DNA of 64,000 nucleotides from Lachnospiraceae bacterium (lineage in GTDB: Bacteria > Bacillota > Clostridia > Lachnospirales > Lachnospiraceae): assembly GCA_015056815.1 (NCBI GenBank), contig SVFN01000016.1:28868-92867 (forward strand). The letters run 5' to 3'. Made by a program: the position numbers and the translations under genes. The notes below the pieces were generated by a model. The model was not told the DNA's origin, made no database searches, and worked only from the letters and a program-made list of their open reading frames with translations. Shown here one piece after another: positions 16,724-26,035 of the stretch. Within the stretch, counting starts at the first letter, position 1. Each line of letters begins with the position of its first letter.

Positions 16724-18358
16724 CTACATGCCTAACATACCGGATATCGCGCTGGTCTTGGAAGACAGCTTGGCAAGGGCAGTCTCCATCTTACTGAACT
16801 TACTGTACCATTTATCCTCCATGTCTTTGATCTTCTGCTCCTGTTTGGAGATTTTGCTCGTATAATCATCATACTCGCTTTTCATTTCCAGATCATTGTA
16901 GAAGGTCATAGCGCTTGAGAGTGATGTCTTAGCCATCAGCTTCTGCATCTGGGTATAGACACCGTTGGTCAGCTGCTGGAAAAAGTCTGCCACCAGATTC
17001 GGATCGCTCGCAATCGCGGCCTTTAATCTGTCTTCTTTCTGCGCAGAATATTCATCATCCGAATCTCCGTCTATATGTAAGGCATATCTGTCTTTATAAG
17101 TCGTATCAAAGTAGCTTCCGGTATTGATGCCAAAATCAGATAAATAAAATTTCTTATCACCAATCTGAATACCGGCTTGCATATACTGGCTCAGAGTATC
17201 CTGAATGCTTCCAAGAGAAGAATCTTTCCGAAGCAGGGAATCCTTGATCTTCTTCTCCCACTCCTCTACCTCGTCATCAGACATCGCTTTCTTCTCTTCG
17301 GAGGTAAGCGGCTGATATTTATCCGCGGAATCTGCTCCGTAAAGAGTCGAAATCTCATTGATCAATTCATTATAAGACTTCAAAAAGCTTTTGATCTGAT
17401 CATAAATACCGTCATAATCCGTCGAGGTAGTAAGTGTTACCTCAGAATCTGTCTTTTCATTTACAGAAAACGTCAGACCATTTACGGTAAAGGTATTACT
17501 CTCAAAGCTGAAATCCGCACCATTCAGTTTAATCTCGGCATTGCTGCCTGAAATACGAGTGGCTTTCTCCGAAAAAACAGGACTTTCAGCGGTATTTCCC
17601 AAAGCATAATTTGCCACCTCGATCTTTGCTGCGTCTCCGCTTGCAAGATATTCGCGGTACAGTGCTTTTGTCTTATCATTTTCGTTATCCGCATCCACTT
17701 TATTGATGCCAAGCTTCGTCAGTACATCAAAGCTTGCCCGGTCATTTGCTGCAAGTGCAAAGTCTGCCTTTTCTCCGGTGGACGTGGCGCTGATAAAGAA
17801 TCTCTGGTTCGTCTCGTCAAAGCTGGCGTTCACGCCTGCTTTCTTCAACTGGCTGACCACATCTCCAATAGTCGAAGCACCGCTCAGACTGATGTCTGTC
17901 GTTTTGTCTCCGGTCGTCAGAGTAAAGCTGAGGGAATCTCCCTCTGAAAGCCCCATCCCCGTCATCTCGCTCAACTTCGTTGTGGATGTGTAGGATGCTC
18001 TTTTCCCTTGATCATCGGTAAGCTCAGCGCCGGTCAGATAGCCGGATTTGGCCAGCTTATCCACTTTAAGAGTCTGCACGCCGTCCACTGCATTACTTCC
18101 GGATACCACACTTACCGCATTCGGATTGGATACCTTTGTCGCTTTCTTCTTATAAGCATCCGAAAAACGCATGTTACTCAAGGTCTTCTGATGAAAACTG
18201 AAGATCTTGGAATTCAGCGTCTTCCATGCGGTCTGCTTCCAGCTCAGCTTCGTCTGGTCTTTGACGATCTTTTGTTTTTTATAACTCTGGGCAGATACGA
18301 GTTCGGATATGATAGACTCTGTATCCAACCCGGAGTTCATACCTGTGATACGTATCAT
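16724..18358 (-). CDS. fliD: Flagellar filament cap protein FliD
   Basis: A 544-residue FliD (HAP2). The N-terminus IRITGMNSGLDTESIISELV and the following helix with WKTLNSKIFSFHQKT are the FliD_N signature. FLG-IN-like insertions follow (about residues 250-330), and the C-terminal coiled helix YTSKISKQEQKIKDMEDKWY ends in the short SAISGMLGM tail that mimics flagellin D0. The cap folds flagellin at the filament tip. It starts 12 bases after flaG ends, so the two are co-transcribed. Confidence 0.95.
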   Translation of the reverse strand: MIRITGMNSGLDTESIISELVSAQSYKKQKIVKDQTKLSWKQTAWKTLNSKIFSFHQKTLSNMRFSDAYKKKATKVSNPNAVSVVSGSNAVDGVQTLKVDKLAKSGYLTGAELTDDQGKRASYTSTTKLSEMTGMGLSEGDSLSFTLTTGDKTTDISLSGASTIGDVVSQLKKAGVNASFDETNQRFFISATSTGEKADFALAANDRASFDVLTKLGINKVDADNENDKTKALYREYLASGDAAKIEVANYALGNTAESPVFSEKATRISGSNAEIKLNGADFSFESNTFTVNGLTFSVNEKTDSEVTLTTSTDYDGIYDQIKSFLKSYNELINEISTLYGADSADKYQPLTSEEKKAMSDDEVEEWEKKIKDSLLRKDSSLGSIQDTLSQYMQAGIQIGDKKFYLSDFGINTGSYFDTTYKDRYALHIDGDSDDEYSAQKEDRLKAAIASDPNLVADFFQQLTNGVYTQMQKLMAKTSLSSAMTFYNDLEMKSEYDDYTSKISKQEQKIKDMEDKWYSKFSKMETALAKLSSKTSAISGMLGM

Positions 18359-18370
18359 AAGCGAAACCTC

Positions 18371-18838
18371 CTATCGCTTCTCATCCACCAAAATACCTGC
18401 CATCTCCCAGACTTTGGCGATCATGTCCAGAGTCTTCTCGGGCGGCAGTTCTTTGATGACCTCTTTGCTCTTTTTATCCACAATCTTGATCGTAACACGG
18501 TTCGTCTTGTCATGGATGCCGAATACCGCTTCGGAATTGGCATTCTTATTAAACTGCTCAACCGCCTTTTTGATCCTCTCGTTGGTTATCTGCTGCTGTT
18601 CTTCCTGTGTGCGGGCTGCCTGCTGGTAATAAGTTCCCTGTCCCTGCGCATCCTGTCCGTCCGCACTGCTCTCCTGCGTCTTCGCGACGCCGGCTGTCGT
18701 CTGATCAAGCTTCGCTCCTGTCTCCTGTGCAGCAGCATCCGTGCCGTCTGCAGGAATCCCCTCTACCCTTACCGGTTTTGCGGCCGGAGTCACCTGCGCC
18801 TGATACGTCATCATACTTCCTAATGGTTCAATAGCCAT
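18371..18838 (-). CDS. flaG: FlaG-family flagellar protein
   Basis: A 155-residue protein started at 18838, where GGAGGTGATC lies directly upstream (an earlier ATG at 18853 is inside the binding site region). The C-terminal half carries the FlaG core: FNKNANSEAVFGIHDKTNRV, TIKIVDKKSKEVIKELPPEK and TLDMIAKVWEMAGILVDEKR. The N-terminal half is Gln/Ala rich and low complexity. FlaG proteins affect filament length. It sits just before fliD, as in many Firmicutes. Confidence 0.9.
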   Translation of the reverse strand: MAIEPLGSMMTYQAQVTPAAKPVRVEGIPADGTDAAAQETGAKLDQTTAGVAKTQESSADGQDAQGQGTYYQQAARTQEEQQQITNERIKKAVEQFNKNANSEAVFGIHDKTNRVTIKIVDKKSKEVIKELPPEKTLDMIAKVWEMAGILVDEKR

Positions 18839-18941
18839 TCTGATCACCTCCATGTGTCATGCTATACGATTGCTGTCCCTCAACAGCTATAAATTGATAC
18901 CTCATTGTTACTATCGGCTTACATACACCAAAAGTTTACCC

Positions 18942-19160
18942 TTATTTGAAGAGATTTGCAAGAGCTTCCAGTCCTTCGATCTCCATTGCCTCTTTGTTTG
19001 CTTCCTGGATCTGGAGATAGACCTCCTTACGGTATACCGGTACTTCCTTGGGAGCCGCGATACCGATTTTCACCTGCTCTCCCTTTACCTCCAAAACTGT
19101 GATCTCGATATTATTGTTGATCACGATCGCTTCGTTTTTCTTTCTTGTCAGTGCCAGCAT
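18942..19160 (-). CDS. csrA: Carbon storage/flagellar translational regulator CsrA
   Basis: A 72-residue CsrA, begun at the ATG at 19160 so that it reads MLALTRKKNEAIVINNNIEI like other family members; a GTG three codons earlier would overlap fliW. The five-strand core with VLEVKGEQVKIGIAAPKEVP and the conserved YRKEVYLQIQEANKEA helix are intact. The start codon lies one base after the fliW stop, a tight coupling usual for this regulatory pair. CsrA dimers bind ANGGA hairpins; a matching site lies in the flagellin leader at 15641-15672. Confidence 0.96.
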   Translation of the reverse strand: MLALTRKKNEAIVINNNIEITVLEVKGEQVKIGIAAPKEVPVYRKEVYLQIQEANKEAMEIEGLEALANLFK

Positions 19161-19161
19161 A

Positions 19162-19620
19162 TCATTCACCGCCCTTTCTCGCCTTTAAGATCTCGTAAAT
19201 CGGGAATTTCACATCGCAGTCCTTGCCCTCTGCGATGACCTGACACGCTTTGCAGGTATTGGCATTGATCACGATGGGACCTTTTAGATTGGCAGTCATC
19301 TTAGTGATATCACTTGGTACGGTAACTGTGACCAGTACTAAAAGGCTGTCCTGATCAAATTCCCCCAGGGATTTTAGCCATTCTTCCTCCACCTGGGGAT
19401 TGTAGTCCTCAAGTATGGAAAGCGGATTGATGACCGGCATGGCAAAGTTCGGCTCCTGCATGGACTGCAGCCACTCCAGGCCTCCCGCTTCGCTTTTTTC
19501 CGTGTCGTAGATCAGTGCAAACTCTTTCAGATCCGGAAATCCCACAAGCCCGTTCACGAAGGTGATGATCTTATCATCTTCTATATCGATTTCCCCAAAA
19601 ATACGTGTTGTAATCTGCAT
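19162..19620 (-). CDS. fliW: Flagellar assembly factor FliW
   Basis: A 152-residue FliW. Signature blocks are ITFVNGLVGFPDLKEFALIY, FAMPVINPLSILEDYNPQV, VTVTVPSDITKMTANLKGPI and NANTCKACQVI. FliW binds either flagellin or CsrA; when flagellin accumulates inside the cell FliW is captured and CsrA is freed to repress flagellin translation (known from Bacillus). The ATG at 19620 has GAGAG upstream. A hairpin at 19663-19687 separates it from flgL. Confidence 0.96.
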   Translation of the reverse strand: MQITTRIFGEIDIEDDKIITFVNGLVGFPDLKEFALIYDTEKSEAGGLEWLQSMQEPNFAMPVINPLSILEDYNPQVEEEWLKSLGEFDQDSLLVLVTVTVPSDITKMTANLKGPIVINANTCKACQVIAEGKDCDVKFPIYEILKARKGGE

Positions 19621-19662
19621 ACCTTCTACTCTCCTTTTCGTTTATTCTCTTATGATAGATAA

Positions 19663-19687
19663 GATGTCGGGTTCAAAACCCGATATC
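19663..19687 (-). other. Intercistronic hairpin between flgL and fliW
   Basis: GATGTCGGGTT (19663-19673) and AACCCGATATC (19677-19687) form an 11-bp stem with one G-U pair and a 3-base loop. No T run follows on the reverse strand, so it is more likely an RNA processing or stability element than a terminator. Confidence 0.45.
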
Positions 19688-19725
19688 CGAATCGCTCCGC
19701 GCTTCGCACTCCCGCAATCCTGATA

Positions 19726-21252
19726 TCATAGATAATTAAGTAACGTAGTCTGGGCGATCTTGCCGGTCGCCATAAGGGCAGCCTGATAAGAAAGCTCCAC
19801 ACTGCTTAAATTGATAGCTACTTCCGTAATATCCGCATCTTCATTATCGGAAGTAAGCTCTTTAAAACTGGTCTGCTGGGCAGAAAGGCGATTGGCCACC
19901 AGATCCACTCTCGCCTGACGGTTGCCGGTAGCGGTAAGGGCTACGTTCGCTCTGTCGATATATGCCTGTGTTTTGGTAATACCTTTCTCAAAGTCTTTTT
20001 GCATCTTGTCCTTGAGCATATCGCCTGCTTTATTTGCCGCATCCAGCCGCTCCTGTACCTGTGTCGCCGTGGGATCGGTAGTGCTGTCTGAGCGCTTCAG
20101 AAGGGCTTTCAGATCGGAGATCTTTGCCTCCATATCGATCACATTCTGTATTGAGGTCACAAGCTCATCCACGTCTCTTCCCATATCCAGCGTATATACT
20201 TCTTTTGCCAGTGTATTCACACGCACAGTCTGGTTATAGCCCACATCATAATTGATGATCTGTGCGTTGACATTCAGCGGATCCAAAAATTCCTCGTTGT
20301 ATTTTTTGACCGTACCGTCTTTGTCCGTGGTCTCGCAATAATAAAAATGCTCCGGTCGCAGATCGCCTGCAACAAATTTGGACTTTTCGTAGGTGATGGC
20401 GATTTCTCCTTCATCAACGTCCTGTGTCGCCACATCATCGATGGTCGCCTGTAATGCTGCATAAGACGCATCATTCAGCAGAATCTCGCCTGTCTCCGGT
20501 ATAAAGATGGCTTCCGCTGTCCCTTTGGTGATTTCCATATACGGATCGTCCGTTCCATTGATCGACATAACCTGCGGTGCGATGGAGCCTCCACTGTAAT
20601 TAATTACCGGAGCCGTTTCATCGCAATTATCATATGCAAGCCTGATGCGGTGGATCGTATTCTGACTGACCTGTGACTCCATCGTGGTCCCGATATCCGA
20701 AGTAGTCACTTTATCCAGATCTGCCACATCCACATAGGTAATGTCCTCCACATTGGCCCTGGAAAGCTGCTCCGTGATCTTGTAGGAAGGCGCTTTCTTC
20801 GCGTCCGTCGCAAAAGAGAGGGAAAGATCCGTGCGGTAGCCGGTAAACACGTAGCGCCCCGCATAGTCCGCATCTCCGGTAGAATAGATCTCATCTCTGA
20901 GCGCCTGCAGGCTCTCTAAGATTTTCTGTCTGTCCTGTGCGGTATCATATCCCACCGAGCCCTTGACACATTGTTTATTCATCTCAGTCAGGACATCCAC
21001 TGTCGTACTGATGGAAGCCTCTGTCACTTTCAGCCAGGAGGTGGCGTCCGGCACGTTTTTCTCATAGTACTGCGTCACCTGGCTTAAATTGGTGCGAAGC
21101 CGCAGTGCACGGATCGCAATAACAGGATCGTCACTGGGTCTTGAGATCTTGGCACCGGTAGACATCTGTGTATTATACTTGTCTTCCAGCTGTTTATTGA
21201 TATTGATGTTGGACATCGCATTATTCTGAATGATCTTATTCGTAATTCTCAT
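19726..21252 (-). CDS. flgL: Flagellar hook-filament junction protein FlgL
   Basis: A 508-residue FlgL (HAP3). The N-terminus RITNKIIQNNAMSNININKQ and TGAKISRPSDDPVIAIRALR are the flagellin-like D0/D1 signature of FlgL; the C-terminus has ADITEVAINLSSVELSYQAA and QTTLLNYL. It is about 200 residues longer than the usual 300-residue FlgL because of a central insertion (about residues 150-370) of beta-rich, acidic sequence, probably an exposed domain. It starts 14 bases after the flgK at 21267-23105, with a GGGGG-type ribosome site. Confidence 0.93.
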   Translation of the reverse strand: MRITNKIIQNNAMSNININKQLEDKYNTQMSTGAKISRPSDDPVIAIRALRLRTNLSQVTQYYEKNVPDATSWLKVTEASISTTVDVLTEMNKQCVKGSVGYDTAQDRQKILESLQALRDEIYSTGDADYAGRYVFTGYRTDLSLSFATDAKKAPSYKITEQLSRANVEDITYVDVADLDKVTTSDIGTTMESQVSQNTIHRIRLAYDNCDETAPVINYSGGSIAPQVMSINGTDDPYMEITKGTAEAIFIPETGEILLNDASYAALQATIDDVATQDVDEGEIAITYEKSKFVAGDLRPEHFYYCETTDKDGTVKKYNEEFLDPLNVNAQIINYDVGYNQTVRVNTLAKEVYTLDMGRDVDELVTSIQNVIDMEAKISDLKALLKRSDSTTDPTATQVQERLDAANKAGDMLKDKMQKDFEKGITKTQAYIDRANVALTATGNRQARVDLVANRLSAQQTSFKELTSDNEDADITEVAINLSSVELSYQAALMATGKIAQTTLLNYL

Positions 21253-21266
21253 AAATATACCCCCAA

Positions 21267-23105
21267 TTATACACCGGTCTGCAGGATCAGGCGATCGTAG
21301 ACTTCCTTCATCACCTGGATCACTTTGGACGCCAGTGAATATGCATGCTGGTAAGAAACCAGATTCAGTGCTTCTTCATCCTCATCCACGCCGCTGATGG
21401 ATTCCCGCTGATTATCGATCGCCAGTGCGATATTCTCAAAAGTAGTGCTGAACGTATTGGCATTGGAAGCATTGAGCGATATGTCTGCCAGAATACATTG
21501 TAAAAACTCTTCGGATGAACAGCCTCTGAATTCCATTTTGTCTTTGTTGGTACGAAGATCGATCAGATCCTCGACCACATCATAGGCAGATACGCCCTTG
21601 GTCTCACCGGTATGTGTCGGGAACAGTTCCGGATCATCCAGCAGATATTTGTTGATCGAAAAATTACCCGCTGTCATGCAGTAAAACGTATCCTTTACAT
21701 TGGAAGCATTTTCATCCGGAACGATCTGTGTATTATCACTTTTGTTGAAGGCCACGAAAAACGCCTGTGGCTCGTTGCCGTATCCGTCCACCGCCCCGTC
21801 CTGGGTCACGATCTTGTTAAACACTCTCGCATAATTGCGGCACCATTCATTCATCTGTTCCTGATAATAAGGGATCCCCTGATAATCGATGGAATAGCCA
21901 ACAAATGCCTCCTGTCCGACTTTTGCTTCCGTCGGATCCACATCTGTCGGTTTGGCAGGATCCAAATGGAAAGTATAGGAAACGATCTCTCCATCTGCGC
22001 CGTAATCCGCTTCAAAGGAATCATAATAAAACAGTTTGGCATCTGCCGTCAGAGCTCCCGACTGGTTCAAAATCGCCTTATCGAGATCCTTTAACCAGGA
22101 TCCTTCCACCCGGATCGTAATGCTCTCTTCCGTAGCAGACTGGACATAGCCGCGGAAGTTCTCCTGATTGTTGCCGTCTCTCATCTCGATCAGCCCGCGG
22201 AGCGCCCCTCCGATCGACTGATTGTACATATAGAAATTGCGGCCGTCTTTCCATTTGATGTCAAAAAGACCTGTGGCATCCGATTGATTGATGCTGTCAG
22301 ATGCCGCTCTTGCCACACACTCAAGCTGATAATAATCGGAGCCGTCTACCAATTTCTGTCCGCCGGCAATCTGGACCTGGAATCTTGTCGCTCCGGTCTC
22401 TCTGTCCGGTTGGTTGGTATCATAAACCGGGGTTTCCAGACATTTGACATCCACCAGCTCGGAAAGCTGATCAATGATATGATCTCTTTTGTCGCGAAGC
22501 TCATTCGCCTTAACCCCTGTCAGTTCGACTACATTGATCTGTTTATTGAGCGATGCGATCTCAGCCGCATGTGTATTGATGCTGTCTGTCACATTCTTGA
22601 TCTCGGAATTGATATCCAGCTGCATCTTCTCCAGTGTCTGAGCCATCGTATTAAAATAATAGCTCAGATTCTGTGCATAGCCGATAAACTGTGTCTTGGT
22701 CGTCTTACTGTCTGCATTCTTCATGACTTCCTGTAAGGACTCGCACATCTGATTATAAATCTCTGTAAATCCCCGAACCGTCTTGTCACTCTTAAAATGA
22801 TCCTCCATCTGTTTCATATAATTGGCGATCACGCTGTACTCGCCCACACTGGCATTATTATTCCAGTATTTGTAATCATAAAAAGAATCTCTCTGACGGT
22901 CGATGGACTCCGTGTCCACACCCGCACCCATACAGCCGTATCTGGCATAGGTACGGATCGCTGTGGCGGCCGTTTGGGTGACAAGCTGTCTGGAGTATCC
23001 TTCCGTATTCACGTTTGCAATATTGTTGGCGGTCGTGTTGAGTGCGGCATTGGCTGCCACGAGTCCGGTATAACCGGTATTTAATCCTAAAAATGTTGAT
23101 GGCAT
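21267..23105 (-). CDS. flgK: Flagellar hook-associated protein FlgK, second copy
   Basis: A 612-residue FlgK. It begins STFLGLNTGYTGLVAANAAL with NTTANNIANVNTEGYSRQ, the hook/rod-protein N-motif, and ends ALNLVSYQHAYSLASKVIQV with MKEVYDRLILQTGV. The centre (about 250-480) is a divergent insert. It is the downstream one of two tandem FlgK proteins; the copies share only the terminal hook-protein regions. A 150-base spacer with a strong hairpin (23163-23198) separates it from the first copy. Whether it forms the real FlgK ring or a specialised variant cannot be decided here. Confidence 0.92.
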   Translation of the reverse strand: MPSTFLGLNTGYTGLVAANAALNTTANNIANVNTEGYSRQLVTQTAATAIRTYARYGCMGAGVDTESIDRQRDSFYDYKYWNNNASVGEYSVIANYMKQMEDHFKSDKTVRGFTEIYNQMCESLQEVMKNADSKTTKTQFIGYAQNLSYYFNTMAQTLEKMQLDINSEIKNVTDSINTHAAEIASLNKQINVVELTGVKANELRDKRDHIIDQLSELVDVKCLETPVYDTNQPDRETGATRFQVQIAGGQKLVDGSDYYQLECVARAASDSINQSDATGLFDIKWKDGRNFYMYNQSIGGALRGLIEMRDGNNQENFRGYVQSATEESITIRVEGSWLKDLDKAILNQSGALTADAKLFYYDSFEADYGADGEIVSYTFHLDPAKPTDVDPTEAKVGQEAFVGYSIDYQGIPYYQEQMNEWCRNYARVFNKIVTQDGAVDGYGNEPQAFFVAFNKSDNTQIVPDENASNVKDTFYCMTAGNFSINKYLLDDPELFPTHTGETKGVSAYDVVEDLIDLRTNKDKMEFRGCSSEEFLQCILADISLNASNANTFSTTFENIALAIDNQRESISGVDEDEEALNLVSYQHAYSLASKVIQVMKEVYDRLILQTGV

Positions 23106-23162
23106 GTATATTCCCCCTCATCCGTCAGATGCTGTATGCGCTTCTTATCGTGTCATTTATCT

Positions 23163-23198
23163 GTTACTGCTCACAGTCGTCCCGTCTGTGAAAGTAAC
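23163..23198 (-). other. Stable hairpin in the spacer between the two flgK genes
   Basis: On the transcript strand GTTACT...CACAG pairs with CTGTG...AGTAAC across a loop reading ACGGGACGA; the stem is about 12 bp with a small bulge. It lies about 60 bases before the second flgK start (23105) and its loop holds GGGA, so it may be a control site for that gene, but no T run follows and it is not an obvious terminator. Confidence 0.45.
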
Positions 23199-23255
23199 GG
23201 TTTATTGCGCCGCAAATGCGCAGTATATACATATTTGGGCTGTGAATAGCAGTAT

Positions 23256-24947
23256 TTATCTGCCAAGCGCTGTAACAAGATGTTCTATCATTTCATCGAC
23301 TACGGTGATGTAACGGCTTGCAGCATTGTAGGCATTCTGGAATTTGATCATATTCTCCAACTCCTCATCATCGGAGATGCCGCTGATCTGCTGTCTCGCT
23401 GTCTCGATCTGGTTCACTGTGGTCTGCTCGCTGTTATAAACACTCTTAAAAACAGCTCCGGTATTCGCCACCTGTGAAACAATGTTGGAATAGTAATCGA
23501 TCAGGCTCGATTTGGTCGTCACACTGGGATTGAGTGTATAATTTTCCGACTCCAGTGATTTTTGCAAAAGATCAGCCGTCTCAAAGTCTTCTTCACGAAG
23601 GTCATTGATGAATCCGAACAATGTCGGAGTCTTCAATAATTCCGGATTCACGACCAGATTGCCCAGGCTGTAGCGGGTATGCTCCATTCCCTTGGAAATG
23701 TCTTCTTCCTCATATTTATCCGCTGCGATACGGGTAAACAGCTGAAGCGGGATCTTTTTCCCATCCGGATCCACGCCGTCTTTCATATAGTCAGACTGTG
23801 CATCCGGATCGCCGCTCATGTTCTGCGCGGCTGCATCTGCTTTGTCGGATGCGGTCTTTAACGCTGCGTTGATCTCGCAGACGATATTGTGGATCAGGTT
23901 ATCAAACTCTGCCTCTACATTCATCAAAACGGAATTGGAGATTTCGTTCGTATAGCTGGTAGAGCTCACCAGATCCGTATAATTCGCTCTATGATCACCA
24001 CGTGCGAGCAACATCGCCTTCACGCTGCCGATGTCGGTATCCATCGCCGTGGAAATTGTCTGATTCAGATTGTATACGGTTGCCGTGGAGTAATCATATT
24101 TCACTTCGCCTGTGACCGGATTGACTTTCTTGACGGCATCGCCCTCCCAAAACGGCGTATAAAATTCAGTCGCCTCGTCTTCATCCAGTCCGATCTGGTT
24201 CGCCACTTCACGATTGCAGAGAAGATGCCCCTCCAGGCGAACGGTTACCGAGCCGTCGTTATCCTCTACATACCGGATGTTTCCCAGCGCACCAAGCTTA
24301 TCCAGCAAAAGATTTCTCTCATCACGCAGATCATTCGCATGCTCCACATCCGAAGCCTCGATCTGTACAATAGCATTATTCAATTCCTTGAGTCTTTTGG
24401 AAGTCTCATTGATCTGTTTTACGCCAAGCTTGATCTGCTTATTCAGATTATCCTGATAATTCTTCAAAGCATCGTATACAGAATTGGAGCGCTCAATAAA
24501 CTCACTGGCTCTGGTCACGAGCAGACCCTGATTCACAGAGCTGGAAGGATTCTTCGCCAGTTCCTTGAGTGCTTCGTAAAGATTGTCGAGAGATTTACTG
24601 AAACTCTCTCCATCCAGTTCTCCCAAAAGAGTTTCCGTCTCTGTCAGCACATTATATGATGTTTCATAGAATGCGCTGCGACCGGTCTCTTTACGGTAGG
24701 ACTGATCCAGGAAAAAATCACGTACAGTACGGATCTGGGCGAATGTAACGCCAAGACCTGTCTGCATGTTTGCCACACTTTTGGTATTGGTCGAAAGGGT
24801 AAAATACCGATTATCGTTCAATACGACCTGCTGTCTCGTGTAGCCTTTCGTGCTCACATTGGAAAGATTGTGAGCTGCTGTATTCAGTGCGTACTGCTCT
24901 GTCTGTAAAGCACCTGCACCAACATATAAATTGCCGAATAAGGACAT
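23256..24947 (-). CDS. flgK: Flagellar hook-associated protein FlgK, first copy
   Basis: A 563-residue FlgK-like protein. The N-terminus LFGNLYVGAGALQTEQYALN with NTAAHNLSNVSTKGYTRQQ matches the flagellar rod/hook N-motif; the C-terminus GISDDEELENMIKFQNAYNA with ASRYITVVDEMIEHLV is the matching C-motif. The middle contains a long coiled-coil stretch and an acidic insert. It follows flgN by 17 bases. Two flgK genes in tandem are unusual outside some Clostridia; this copy is the more divergent at the extreme N-terminus. It acts at the hook-filament junction. Confidence 0.9.
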   Translation of the reverse strand: MSLFGNLYVGAGALQTEQYALNTAAHNLSNVSTKGYTRQQVVLNDNRYFTLSTNTKSVANMQTGLGVTFAQIRTVRDFFLDQSYRKETGRSAFYETSYNVLTETETLLGELDGESFSKSLDNLYEALKELAKNPSSSVNQGLLVTRASEFIERSNSVYDALKNYQDNLNKQIKLGVKQINETSKRLKELNNAIVQIEASDVEHANDLRDERNLLLDKLGALGNIRYVEDNDGSVTVRLEGHLLCNREVANQIGLDEDEATEFYTPFWEGDAVKKVNPVTGEVKYDYSTATVYNLNQTISTAMDTDIGSVKAMLLARGDHRANYTDLVSSTSYTNEISNSVLMNVEAEFDNLIHNIVCEINAALKTASDKADAAAQNMSGDPDAQSDYMKDGVDPDGKKIPLQLFTRIAADKYEEEDISKGMEHTRYSLGNLVVNPELLKTPTLFGFINDLREEDFETADLLQKSLESENYTLNPSVTTKSSLIDYYSNIVSQVANTGAVFKSVYNSEQTTVNQIETARQQISGISDDEELENMIKFQNAYNAASRYITVVDEMIEHLVTALGR

Positions 24948-24964
24948 ACCATCACCTCGTACTT

Positions 24965-25483
24965 CTACTGCTTGGCATCAAAGCTGCCGTTCCTGTTCCC
25001 GATACTGCTGCCGCTCATGGCTGCTGTGCGGTCATAATCCGCAGTGACCGGCGCGCTGTTCATGCTCTTGATGATGTTCATGTCAAATTCCACCATCTCC
25101 AACTGCTGTTCGATCAGTGCCCGGTTCTGTTCATTGATCCGTGAGACCGCTCTCACCGCTTCACTCAGCCCGTCTCTTGCCAGAGACAATCGCTTCTGTT
25201 CCGCGGGTCTGCCCTCCAGTATCCGGATCAAAGCCTGTAACTTCAGTGTATCCACGTCCTTGTTCAACACATTGGCGATATCCTTCATCACCTCTGAGCG
25301 TTCCCTCTCAAGGTGTGTCAGCCGCCCTACAACCTCCTGCTCATCATCCGTGATCTTGCGCAGGACGGAAAGTTCCCCTTTTACGATCACCGGGGTCTTA
25401 CGCTCAGATAATTCCAAAAGCGTCTTGTATTCTGTGATCTCCTTTTCCAGAATGACTATTAAATTCTCCATTAAGCTTGCCAT
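24965..25483 (-). CDS. flgN: FlgN-family flagellar chaperone
   Basis: A 172-residue helical protein between flgM and flgK, the standard position of FlgN. It shows the family pattern: ENLIVILEKEITEYKTLLEL, SERKTPVIVKGELSVLRKIT and DDEQEVVGRLTHLERERSEV, then an AVSRINEQNRALIEQQLEMV helix. FlgN escorts FlgK and FlgL to the export gate (family knowledge). The final 30 residues are Asn/Ser-rich and probably flexible. Start ATG 25483 has GAGG 8 bases upstream. Confidence 0.9.
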   Translation of the reverse strand: MASLMENLIVILEKEITEYKTLLELSERKTPVIVKGELSVLRKITDDEQEVVGRLTHLERERSEVMKDIANVLNKDVDTLKLQALIRILEGRPAEQKRLSLARDGLSEAVRAVSRINEQNRALIEQQLEMVEFDMNIIKSMNSAPVTADYDRTAAMSGSSIGNRNGSFDAKQ

Positions 25484-25524
25484 CGGAATTACCTCTTTCT
25501 CATCTGTCTATTCAGTCTTTATAA

Positions 25525-25812
25525 CTAACCCATCAATGCACTGTAAGCATTGTATTTCTCGATCATCCTGTCTGCAAAATCCTCAGCGCTGACCTGATAG
25601 GTACCATTCGCAATACCGGCCTTGATCGGATTCACACGCTCAAAACGGATATCATCTGCCTGCGCAACGGCCTTCTTGGCAATGGAAAAATCTTTCCCCG
25701 CGCTGGAAATATGAAGAGCATCCGTAAACCCGGTCTTGCCTGCCTGTGCGACTGGCTTCGGTTTGCGTGTATTATAAAGCTGCTGTACCTGTGTATATGC
25801 TTCGATACGCAT
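25525..25812 (-). CDS. flgM: Anti-sigma-28 factor FlgM
   Basis: A 95-residue FlgM begun at 25812, where GGAAGGAGGAG gives a strong ribosome site and the SigD promoter is just upstream; longer in-frame versions would read through that promoter. The C-terminal half carries the sigma-binding helices: VNPIKAGIANGTYQVSAEDF and ADRMIEKYNAYSALMG. FlgM holds SigD inactive until the hook is complete, then is secreted. It heads the late operon and is itself SigD-dependent, a feedback arrangement. Confidence 0.9.
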   Translation of the reverse strand: MRIEAYTQVQQLYNTRKPKPVAQAGKTGFTDALHISSAGKDFSIAKKAVAQADDIRFERVNPIKAGIANGTYQVSAEDFADRMIEKYNAYSALMG

Positions 25813-25868
25813 ATTCACTCCTCCTTCCTGATTTACTTTCTGCTGAAAATGAAAGTGTCTTACTTTTT

Positions 25869-25895
25869 TTATCGGCATCCTTAACAAGAACTTTA
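25869..25895 (-). promoter_or_regulatory. Consensus sigma-28 (SigD) promoter of the flgM operon
   Basis: Reverse strand: TAAA (25895-25892), exactly 15 bases, then GCCGATAA (25876-25869). This is the textbook sigma-28 consensus without a mismatch. The leader to the flgM ATG is about 50 bases. It probably drives the entire flgM to fliT run of 11 genes. Confidence 0.92.
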
Positions 25896-26035
25896 TATGT
25901 GCTTTGCAAAAAAACTCTTTACTATTCTCAGCCGTTTTTCCTGTGAAAGCAATGGATTTTACCATTAAAACTCCCTTCGTCCGCCGGATTGTGGTATACT
26001 TAGAAAAATGCTATTGTAAGTGAGGTGTCCTGTAT

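Noticed and set aside
18008..18823. A 271-codon plus-strand frame opposite fliD and flaG
   Set aside because: It is the antisense shadow of two well-identified flagellar genes, with low-complexity Leu/Arg/Ser composition.
23889..24659. A 256-codon plus-strand frame opposite the first flgK
   Set aside because: It is an antisense shadow in codon register with flgK, Ile/Leu rich, with no ribosome site and no domain.
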